DNA from: Gammaproteobacteria bacterium
GTDB lineage: Bacteria; Pseudomonadota; Gammaproteobacteria; Coxiellales; Coxiellaceae
Direction: 5' to 3'
Length of the DNA stretch: 64,000 nt
Assembly (NCBI GenBank): GCA_030425685.1
Contig: JAUIAD010000014.1
Location: forward strand, 1-64,000
In this document: one piece after another, positions 56,561 to 64,000 of the stretch
How positions within the stretch are numbered: the first letter of the stretch is position 1
How the letters are laid out: each line of letters begins with the position of its first letter
The notes under the pieces: generated by a model
What the model was told of the DNA's origin: nothing
The model's database searches: none
The model's input: the letters and a program-made list of their open reading frames with translations, nothing else
Program-made: the position numbers and the translations under genes

Positions 56561-56917
56561 TTAAGGTGTAGGGGCGGTTGTATGCTCAGACTCATGCTGC
56601 TGAGAAGCGGTGCTTAGGCAATTCATAAAAAGACCTTTTATCTGAATCCCCTGAGGTGCTAATTTGCATATTTCGTCATAAGATTTAGTCTTAAGTAGCT
56701 CGCCAGCTTTTAATTTTGCTTTTTTCATAGCATTAGAATAGTCCTTCATACCTAAACCATTGTCGTCATCGTACATATCCATTAGTAAATCCGAAGCTGC
56801 TGCAGCCGAAAGCAATTGCAGCATTGCATTAAATAACTTTTGTTCGTCGGCGTTAAGTTTTACCTCTTGTGTCTTAGTATTGTTTTGGAATAGCCCTTGG
56901 CTATTTGATGATCTCAT
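56561..56917 (-). CDS. Small hypothetical protein (118 aa)
   Basis: Start at 56917 (MRSSNSQG) chosen for GGAGAC 8 bases upstream; the frame also opens at 56977. Acidic-helical with LLSAAAASDLLMDMYDDDNG in the middle and a His/Thr/Pro tail. No family recognised. Confidence 0.5.
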   Translation of the reverse strand: MRSSNSQGLFQNNTKTQEVKLNADEQKLFNAMLQLLSAAAASDLLMDMYDDDNGLGMKDYSNAMKKAKLKAGELLKTKSYDEICKLAPQGIQIKGLFMNCLSTASQQHESEHTTAPTP

Positions 56918-57154
56918 AGTTGTCTCCAGTCTTTTGCTATTTTCACTTTTTAACTTATTGTTCTTTCCTGCTTCCAATCTAATTTTAAAATTATATTCAA
57001 GTAAATTTGCTCACGTTTGATATTATATTTATATTCCTTAATGAATAGAGCGTGCAAATAGTAGCATTAAAGTATTAACATTATATTAAAATGTAGTTGA
57101 TTTCTTTTATATGCCAGGGCAATCTTACCAAAATTTAAAATCTAAGCACTTTTT

Positions 57155-57750
57155 CTAAGTATTTGACCCCTTCCATTGTTTAACCTCGACTCCACGGCGA
57201 CATGCGGGCTCACTTTCTAAATAAAATAAAGCGATTTTTCTTATGCTCGATAAAATCTGTGAAGAGTTTGACTTAAAGACACGACATTGATCTTCCTTGA
57301 AAGCCACATCCAGCCTCCAATGCAAACGATTTTCAATATGCCAATGTTCCCGAATAGCACTACAACTTCTTAAGTGATCACTTAAAGGAAGAGAAGTAAT
57401 ATAATAACGGAAAGATGTTTCTATATTATTTTTTGTGTGTCGTATTGATTTCACCTGTATAACAGCATTTAAATCTTTCCATACTTTTTTATATTGATGT
57501 AAATACATTAACGGTAAACAAGCATACTCACGTCGTTCTCCACAACTATGGTCTGAATCTGTCGTCACATAATGAGATGTAACCATATTGGGGAAACCAT
57601 CTACTGATGCAGTCTCAAATTAACCTTGTACCTTTTTATAAAATTTCTTATGATTTTCTTTTAGTGCCAAAACATAATCTGCTTCTTTGATCCGAATAAG
57701 CTTAGCAATACCTTTCTGTCAACCGATTGCATCAGCACGACAAAACATAC
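57155..57750 (-). pseudogene. Decayed ISAs1-family transposase
   Basis: The last part (57155-57586) keeps the ISAs1 C-terminus: ETSFRYYITSLPL, REHWHIENRLHWRLDVAFKE, QILSSIRKIALF. Going upstream the same frame continues (KGIAKLIRIKEADYVLALKE, NHKKFYKKVQG) but is cut by TAA near 57620 and by a TGA in place of the usual Cys codon in DAIG-C-QK near 57720. The N-terminal half is missing and the fragment joins a different decayed gene at about 57750. Confidence 0.8.
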
Positions 57751-58129
57751 CCGCATGCGTAGGCGGTCGCAAGGCAGGATTAGTAATCCGATCAGCCAAT
57801 ACTTCACTAGTTTTTGCTAAGTGTGATGCTTTCTTATCGTAAGCCATACTCCACAATAACAGACCTGCACCAACAGTCCCTCCCCCTGCAATTGCAGCCC
57901 CAGTTGCGCCAGCAGCAAGTAAAGAATAACAACCCTACGCCGCTCCTCCTCCAACAAGAACAGCAGCACCCGCCTTTAATACCTTCTCAGTTGTAGATCC
58001 TGAAAGAAACCTTCCCTAGTGTAATAGGCAGGACCAGGAAGACTTCTAGCGGCTGCAAGTTCTATTGCTGTTTTTCTTTTTTTCTTCAGATACTCGCTTA
58101 TCTTGATTTAATATATTATAAAGCGGCAT
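57750..58129 (-). pseudogene. Decayed Gly/Ala-rich hydrophobic gene
   Basis: From ATG 58129 (GGAGAC upstream) it reads MPLYNILNQDKRVSEEKKK. A frameshift in the A-tract near 58075 is needed to continue as AIELAAARSLPGPAYYTREG. A second shift leads into KVLKAGAAVLVGGGAA, a TAG, then LLAAGATGAAIAGGGTVGAG, AYDKKASHLAKTSEVLADRI. The glycine-zipper style recalls the hairpins of the large effector-like proteins here. It is joined to the transposase remnant. Confidence 0.55.
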
Positions 58130-58869
58130 AACTGTCTCCAATGCTCTTAATATCAATATTTTCCTTAGCAACTATTGCTGAGGATATTCCTGATATTGAG
58201 TTTAGTGTTTTGGTTTTGGCGGTGATTAATACGATAAGCTAACAAAATCCTTCTCGCATTAATACAACTATTTTTTTAAAAAGTGCGGATTTGTTATTTG
58301 TGTTTAGCAATCGATTCTTGGCAGCTTTTTCCCAGATGAGCTCTATAAATTTATTGCTGCCTATATTTCAGAGTGATGATGGAGACCGAAAAAGATACTC
58401 TATTAGAGGCGATTTCAAGAAAAGTTGTTCCTGAAGAAGGTAGCAGTGTTAAATCAAGCCTGGGGCACCCTCCTTTTTTGACTGGTATTTTTAAATAGTT
58501 ATTAACAACTGTGGTTTTCAAAGACGCCATGGGTACATAGCGTCGGGCTATCAGTTAGCTGATTTCAAACGCCCAACTTGTGCGTACTAAGATCACATAA
58601 GCTTATTTATTCTTTACGGTAAACTGGTAAGATAAATAATTTTTAATATTTGCTTAAGGTACAAAACAGGGAAAATATGCGAAAATTATGAATTAAGAAA
58701 AGAATAGTAATTATTTTTGCGTATTTAATTTAGCTGGATTTATATTTTATTAAACCATGTTCCAATGCCTTTTTGTTGCGAGATACCTAGATCAAAAAAG
58801 CAAAAAGACATAACAAGACGTGTTAGCTTGGTTTAGTCATAACCTAAGCAAAACTATAAAGGAAATATT
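58130..58869. other. 740-base gap without recognised gene
   Basis: Several short frames on both strands are broken by stops every 30-60 codons; none has a recognisable product or ribosome site. Probably decayed sequence. The 3' end is the promoter region of the 628-aa gene. Confidence 0.5.
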
Positions 58870-60756
58870 ATGGACGAGTCAAAGTCAACCAGTCAATACA
58901 CTTTAAGAGCCATCACAACAGCAAATGATAGTTCGCCTTTAACACAGTTTAGAAATAAATGGGTAGCAAAGATCCATCAGAGCCTTATAATGCTTTACAA
59001 GAGCATGGATACTGGGGCAATTACTGCAGATGCTATTGCTCTTAGCAAAACCTTAGTTACAATTGTTAATAAACTTGCAGCTTTAAAAGATAACAATGAA
59101 GATAATGAAGCTATACTACAAACATTGTATTTGGCACTAATAACATTGCAGCATGATCGTGGTTTGGTATTCCATTTTTCCAATAGCTCTTCGCAGCCGC
59201 TATTCCAAACTCAATTTTCTGATTTTTTAAAATTGCTCTCTAAAGAGATTGTTACAAGCTTCCCTACGGTAACACTACCTCTATTCTCTAAAGATGAGAA
59301 GTCTCAATATAGCAAAAGCTTTAAAAAAATTAAAGCATATTGCCAAAGTGAGCAAGATAAAAAAAATGCTAAGGTCTCCGAAAGTGTTAGCATTATTTGC
59401 TCTGCATTTGCTAGAACTAATTTTAAGTGCAAAGCTAAGGAAAACCGTTTATTAAATCTATTTTACTTCTTAGAAGACAATTCACAGAGAAATGAGCAGT
59501 ATTTACTTTCACAGGCACACCAACATTTTTTAACAGTAATCTCTGAAGGTTCCAGTGCGAGCAGGTTGGTTATCTATACCCAGTCTTGCAAGCGTTATCG
59601 GCAAGCGTATAAACGCTTTCAAGAACGGCTAGCTATATTGTCCGTAAAACTCGCCTCTTATATAAAATCATCTATAAATCGATATTTTACGCATTCCTTC
59701 TTTGCGGGGACTGAAAGTTCTGATAAGCGATTCGATTATCTCGCCTTTTATCTTCTCCCCCAGCAAGATTTTTTGCATAGGCTTTACTACCAAGAGGGCA
59801 GCATTATTACTTACGCGGAAATTGCTGCATTTGTTTATTATACTCAAGGTGAAGTGTTTGAAGCGGATGATGTGCTGAAATTTCGCATGGAAGCTTTTAA
59901 AGTTAAAGGACTCACTGCCCAAGCTGATATGATATCAACTTCCTTACTGCCTATTCACGTTTCAAATTCGGCCAATCACTATTTGTATCAACCAGTGTCT
60001 TTAGAAAATAAAGTTTTGCTACAAAGCTTCTTTAAAAGCGCCGCTATTGATTACCAAAAGCTTTGGCCAGCAGCTTTAGAACGACCACACGTAATGACTA
60101 TTCCTAGCGAAAGTAAAGAAGAAAGATCTTACAATGAATTAAACAATATGTTTGAACAAGATAAGTTTAAGAGAGTCCTTAAAGAAGCCCTGACAGCGAT
60201 TCGTGAAAATAATCTGAAACTATTTGAATATTATTACCCTGCTTTACTAACAATCGTCGAGCAAGGTACTTCAAAATATGCTCCCATAGCATCTCGACTC
60301 TTATCACCGAAAGCGCAAATTGAATCACCCCTTATTTCACTATTCCTTAAAATTAAACAAATTGAAAAAGTATCATTGAGCAAACAGACGTTAGCCTTCC
60401 AAGATATTGTTCTCATTATGAAACAAAGACTGGAAAGAAATATAGCAAATGTCGCCATTGACTTGGCAAATAGTGCACAAGGAAATTATCACTACATAAT
60501 TATGGCTTTAACACCTTTATCGCAAACTTATCAGATGCTCCAGCAGTTGCTTGACCAAGAGATTCAAGAGATAAAATTTGTGTTACTTATGCTGCTGACT
60601 TTAGCGCAAGAAATGCAGTCTTTTTGCAGTGAATTATTTCAATTTCAAGCTGACCAGCTGCATCCCCGCTATCAAGAGTATTTTGGGCTGCTCGATGACC
60701 TGGAAGCAAGAATTGACGATAAAGTTCCGGAAATGATCGATCATCGTAAAAAGTAG
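58870..60756 (+). CDS. Uncharacterised helical protein (628 aa)
   Basis: Good ribosome site AAAGGAAAT. Largely alpha-helical and soluble. Around residues 285-345 it has YLLPQQDFLHRLYYQEGSII, TYAEIAAFVYYTQGEVFEAD, which aligns with LSGYFAKKRDFLSRVHNREK, VTYSEFSAFVDFAGGRVTRK in the next gene; both then end the module with (Q/E)(K/N)L(W)P. The module is therefore shared by two adjacent genes, and the larger protein adds a 300-residue C-terminal helical part. No signal peptide, no known domain. Effector candidate by context. Confidence 0.7.
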   Translation: MDESKSTSQYTLRAITTANDSSPLTQFRNKWVAKIHQSLIMLYKSMDTGAITADAIALSKTLVTIVNKLAALKDNNEDNEAILQTLYLALITLQHDRGLVFHFSNSSSQPLFQTQFSDFLKLLSKEIVTSFPTVTLPLFSKDEKSQYSKSFKKIKAYCQSEQDKKNAKVSESVSIICSAFARTNFKCKAKENRLLNLFYFLEDNSQRNEQYLLSQAHQHFLTVISEGSSASRLVIYTQSCKRYRQAYKRFQERLAILSVKLASYIKSSINRYFTHSFFAGTESSDKRFDYLAFYLLPQQDFLHRLYYQEGSIITYAEIAAFVYYTQGEVFEADDVLKFRMEAFKVKGLTAQADMISTSLLPIHVSNSANHYLYQPVSLENKVLLQSFFKSAAIDYQKLWPAALERPHVMTIPSESKEERSYNELNNMFEQDKFKRVLKEALTAIRENNLKLFEYYYPALLTIVEQGTSKYAPIASRLLSPKAQIESPLISLFLKIKQIEKVSLSKQTLAFQDIVLIMKQRLERNIANVAIDLANSAQGNYHYIIMALTPLSQTYQMLQQLLDQEIQEIKFVLLMLLTLAQEMQSFCSELFQFQADQLHPRYQEYFGLLDDLEARIDDKVPEMIDHRKK

Positions 60757-61736
60757 CCATAGAAATTAACAAGACTAAAGAGTCAAAAGTAAAAAGAATT
60801 AAAAAACAACTAGACGAGTTAGAACAACTCAATCAACAACTTGAATTATTAAGTGACGACACTATCAAACAATGGCCAGAATTAGCACCACTTATTTAAA
60901 AGCGATTAACCCTTACTCGCCAAGCAATGCTGCAAAAAATTGAACCCTTTTTAAAATCAACCATGCGTCGAGGTTTGCAGGGTCTGTTAAATACCAAAAA
61001 ACATGCTAAATCAAGCTCTATGTTAAAAGGCTTAAATCAAGCCCAAGGAAAATATGATGCATGGTGCTCTAACGCTCTGCGCAATATGATTTATTTTGTT
61101 AATGAGTTAAAGTTAAGACAAGAAGCGCTAGCATCCGCAGCAGTAGAGCCTAAACCCTTATTAGCAACTGCGCTCGAAAAAACTTTCGAAAACAACAGTG
61201 AGGAAGAAAGCGTCGCATTGCCAGAGAGACCCACAAAATCTAAGCCCGATGCGGCACCACCTTCGCAACCAGCTCAATTTTTCAAGCCATCTACTCCCGC
61301 GCTTGGCGAGAACAAAGAAGTTGGAGCGGACCAAAGAATACAATCGCTAAACTTGGCATTTTTATCTGGTTATTTTGCCAAAAAACGAGACTTCCTTTCT
61401 CGAGTGCATAATCGCGAGAAAGTAACCTATTCAGAGTTTAGCGCTTTTGTAGATTTTGCTGGTGGCCGTGTTACTCGAAAGGGTGGCGGTTCTTCTATTG
61501 TTTATACTTTGCCAAAGTACCAGATTGTTAACGATACAGAGAATATTAAGCTCACTTGGGACAATGAAAGTAAATTCAGTATTCATCAGAAAAATAGAGA
61601 TGGTGGCCATGCGGCAAGAATAATTCCAAAAGACAGACTGGCTGCTATCCAGGCAAGTTTAGTTGAGATGGGCATTGCTGAAAATCTGTTATGGCCTTTA
61701 CCCAGCGAAAGTGTGTGCTATGGAGCTTCCCGATGA
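60750..61736 (+). pseudogene. 5'-broken paralogue of the 628-aa protein (269-aa C-terminal ORF from 60927)
   Basis: The clean ORF runs from ATG 60927 (no ribosome site) to 61736. The same frame is open further upstream from 60750, coding a plausible coiled coil (ESKVKRIKKQLDELEQLNQQ), and is cut only by TAA at 60897-60899. This suggests a longer gene interrupted by a nonsense change. The C-terminal module (from about residue 145 of the short ORF) is VTYSEFSAFVDFAGGRVTRK GGGSS.., shared with the gene before it. The GGSS and later GGHAARIIPKDRL elements faintly recall HicA-like folds; not conclusive. Whether the 269-aa product is made is unknown. Confidence 0.55.
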
Positions 61737-61987
61737 TTACACAGACAGCTCCATACGATGATCGAAGAAATGCAGCAGTTTTTTGTTTGGTAGCTGAGTT
61801 TTTAAAGTAGTGCTATGAGCACCATCGTTATAGCTACATAAAAGCAACGGGATCAGAAAGATTAACACCATCGATTGGGTCAAATGAACCAGGTGTTGCC
61901 ATTGCCTGTCAAATCGGACCAGCCCCTCAAAGAAGGCAACGACTTTAGTCTATCAGCAATTTACCTGTAGTGATTAGAGCTGGTGGA

Positions 61988-64000
61988 CTAGCTGATATCC
62001 GTAAGATCGCCTGTATTGTGCCACTGCCCTGTCGCATGTACGTACTTTCTTAACCTGTTCCTTACGGTCTTAATAAATCCACGTCCATGCGAGCTGGAGC
62101 TGTGTCCTAGTTCACGTCGTGGCGTGTGGAGCTCATGCGTGTACCGACTCATCGAAATAGGCTTTTTCCCAGCTGCAAACTCCTTGGCGAGCCATTGACT
62201 CAATGCATGTTGATCTCGGTCGTTAATATCAGTATCCATCCAGTAGTAGGACACGCCGTTTCGTACGAATGGGAAGGCTGACGCAGCTGTGGCAGGCGCG
62301 GGGGCGGTTTGAGCTGCGCTGCCACTAACATGCCCGTCATGTCGCTGAGCTTTTTCAGCTGCATGAGCTGCTTTATTGACTTTCTTCGAAGCTTGGTTTG
62401 TCCGCTTGATTGCTTCAGACAAGTCGCCTTGTTGCAAAGCTGCCTCCGCTTTTTGGCGATGCCCCAGAGCTTTCGCGCGATACTCGCCCGCATGCTGGTT
62501 GCCAGCCCTTGCCCGACCCTTATGCCACCACTTAGCGACGCTAAAATGACCGTCCACCGAAAGTGATTCCCAATCAGCCTTGGTCATTCTATGCAAAGGA
62601 TCCATGGAAGCCAGTTGTAGGATCGAGCCCACATACTTCGGCGTGCAATTGATGATATCTTCTGGCGTTGGCAGGTTGTCAAGTTTGATTTGATACTCCA
62701 AGTTGCCATCTACAATCACCATATTGTGCAGATGGGCCAAAGCGCAGGTCATATTATAGATAAATCCCAGTTGATATAAGTCGGCCGGTTGTAGATCCCC
62801 AAAGCACCCAGGGTGGCCGAGCCAAGTGCGCAGCCGGATCAATTTATCCGCGAGGCGAGCACGCATTAAGTTGTTCACACGGGGAGTGGCGTCTGTCCAT
62901 GCTGCAAATCGTGACCGGAGTTGTTCCGCACAATGAATATGTAAATTCAACATATTCACAGAGGCTTCAAGAACAACTGGGTTCTCAAAATCATAGCCTT
63001 CTGCTCCTGGTAGAAACCCGTCCGCTTGAGCTTGTCGTGCGTTAGCAATCAGCTCACGGTACTCTTTCTTTTCCTTGTGTAAGTGTATCCCATAGCGCGT
63101 GAGTTTGTACGCTACCATCCCAAGACCTATCGCCGCCGCAAATCCAAGCACAACAGCAGGCCCTATTCCGGCAGCAGCAGCTCCCCCAACAGACATGGCC
63201 ACGCCCAACCCAAACAAGGTACCGGCAATTGCGAACTTTACTACGTTATGCGCCGCACTAACGCCAGTGCGAATACCTGACCACCGTCGCACCCCTTTTG
63301 ACCAACCCAACAGCTCGCGCAATTCATCTGCTTCTGCTTTGGCAACAGCACTGCCATATCGTATCTCCTCCGGGTGATAATAAAATTCAGACAAAATGCA
63401 ATCTGAGGCATGCCAATCACCACTTCCAGTATAATAACCCGCTATTCTCTGCTCTAAAGTTTGTAGCTGAGTTTCAAGATCGGTAAGCTGTGAGTGTTCC
63501 TGCATCGTCCGACGGATCGTACGGACATCTTTACCGAAATCATAGGCGGCAAGTCCCATTCCTATCCCCGCCGCCGCGGCGCCTAGCGGGGCTGCTGCAC
63601 TTCCCATTGCATCAGATCCGAGGTCTTTCCCCGTCTTCGCGATATAACGAGTTGCGCTGGTGGTTGCTTTCGTTGCCCCTATAGCATGTCTGCCTTGCTG
63701 TGTTGCTGATTGCGAGGCATCAAGCATGCCGGCGCTTTCTTCCACGGCCGTAGTGAAATCACCGGCAGCGGATAGGATGTTAAACGTTGCGGACCCCCCA
63801 GACGAACCGGGATGAAATGGATGTTCGAAGCCATCAAATTCCTCCTTATAATCCGCATCAGTGGAAGCGACTGCAACACCTTGATCTATTCGTGCTATCC
63901 ACTCAGCGTTATAATAACCTGCGTCTATCGCTGTAAACCCAAGTCCCGCTGGTGTTGTCACACCATGAGTCAGCATTCCTTCATATATCTGTTCTCCACG
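61988..64000 (-). CDS. Paralogue of the 780-aa hairpin protein (5' end outside window, at least 670 aa)
   Basis: The frame is open to the right edge; the Met at 63976 is internal judging by the 780-aa paralogue, which has about 65 more residues before the equivalent point. Counting from that Met, residues 245-295 form the hydrophobic hairpin (VVKFAIAGTLFGLGVAMSVG, AAAAGIGPAVVLGFAAAIGL). An earlier Ala/Gly stretch is at 125-145 (GSAAAPLGAAAAGIGMGLAA). CALAHLHNMVI and an ALGHRQKAEAALQQGDLSEA helix follow. The His/Ser-rich tail includes RELGHSSSSHGRG. Visibly GC-richer than the preceding 20 kb. Unknown function; hairpin suggests membrane insertion. Confidence 0.72.
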   Translation of the reverse strand, partial: RGEQIYEGMLTHGVTTPAGLGFTAIDAGYYNAEWIARIDQGVAVASTDADYKEEFDGFEHPFHPGSSGGSATFNILSAAGDFTTAVEESAGMLDASQSATQQGRHAIGATKATTSATRYIAKTGKDLGSDAMGSAAAPLGAAAAGIGMGLAAYDFGKDVRTIRRTMQEHSQLTDLETQLQTLEQRIAGYYTGSGDWHASDCILSEFYYHPEEIRYGSAVAKAEADELRELLGWSKGVRRWSGIRTGVSAAHNVVKFAIAGTLFGLGVAMSVGGAAAAGIGPAVVLGFAAAIGLGMVAYKLTRYGIHLHKEKKEYRELIANARQAQADGFLPGAEGYDFENPVVLEASVNMLNLHIHCAEQLRSRFAAWTDATPRVNNLMRARLADKLIRLRTWLGHPGCFGDLQPADLYQLGFIYNMTCALAHLHNMVIVDGNLEYQIKLDNLPTPEDIINCTPKYVGSILQLASMDPLHRMTKADWESLSVDGHFSVAKWWHKGRARAGNQHAGEYRAKALGHRQKAEAALQQGDLSEAIKRTNQASKKVNKAAHAAEKAQRHDGHVSGSAAQTAPAPATAASAFPFVRNGVSYYWMDTDINDRDQHALSQWLAKEFAAGKKPISMSRYTHELHTPRRELGHSSSSHGRGFIKTVRNRLRKYVHATGQWHNTGDLTDIS

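Noticed and set aside
61500-61736. HicA-like toxin domain in the 269-aa ORF
   Set aside because: Only GGSS and a distant GGHA element match; no partner antitoxin and the order is not convincing.

Overview
The window looks like a chromosomal accessory region of a low-to-moderate GC gammaproteobacterium that lives with eukaryotic cells, most likely Legionellales-type (Legionella, Coxiella or Berkiella relatives). This is an inference from gene content: a degenerate Rab-like GTPase, a calpain-like protease, a YopT-like (C58) protease, a class 3 lipase, several very large proteins of unknown function with glycine-rich hydrophobic hairpins, small LuxR-type regulators, RTX/Calx-beta surface proteins and many short dispersed repeats. 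No rRNA, tRNA or CRISPR array was recognised. No species can be fixed from the sequence alone.

Layout. 1-5.4 kb: two tandem minus-strand genes for giant Calx-beta surface or secreted proteins that share an N-terminal cassette and a promoter-like block. 5.8-12 kb: minus-strand effector-like genes (a 780-aa hairpin protein, the C58 protease, a 640-aa unknown). 12-22.4 kb: TetR regulator, permuted papain-like protein, ClC chloride transporter, a 1296-aa RTX protein with 119-aa repeats, a prepilin, small membrane or secreted proteins, and a cluster of MITE-like and tandem repeats. 22.4-39.3 kb: two paralogous zinc-ribbon/hairpin giants (972 and 1184 aa), a lipase, a PAS-LuxR regulator, a 573-aa hairpin protein, an AAA/DUF4143 ATPase plus a broken second copy, an MntA/HepT toxin-antitoxin pair whose HepT carries an in-frame stop, and a 510-aa unknown. 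39.3-50.3 kb: more metabolic content (Asp/Glu racemase family, LysR, MFS exporter, SDR, secreted beta-carbonic anhydrase, lipoprotein, outer-membrane channel) mixed with unknowns and a transposase remnant. 50.6-64 kb: LuxR regulator, calpain-like protease, pseudo-Rab, coiled-coil and helical unknowns, an orphan copy of the adhesin N-terminal cassette with its own promoter-like block and terminator, decayed ISAs1 sequence joined to a decayed Gly/Ala-rich gene, a paralogous 628-aa/269-aa pair (the second apparently 5' broken), and a truncated paralogue of the 780-aa protein at the right edge.

How it fits together. Most large genes are single transcription units with their own upstream regions rather than operons. 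Two palindrome types recur upstream of unrelated effector-like genes: a TAACATTGTTA-type site always in pairs about 65 bp apart (three loci), and an ATATTTCA..TGAAATAT site (two loci). These suggest that scattered effector candidates are co-regulated by dedicated repressors or activators. Surface proteins, type I secretion signals, a pilin, effector candidates and repeats together make this a host-interaction region assembled by duplication and decay. The effector roles are inferred; no secretion system genes lie in the window.
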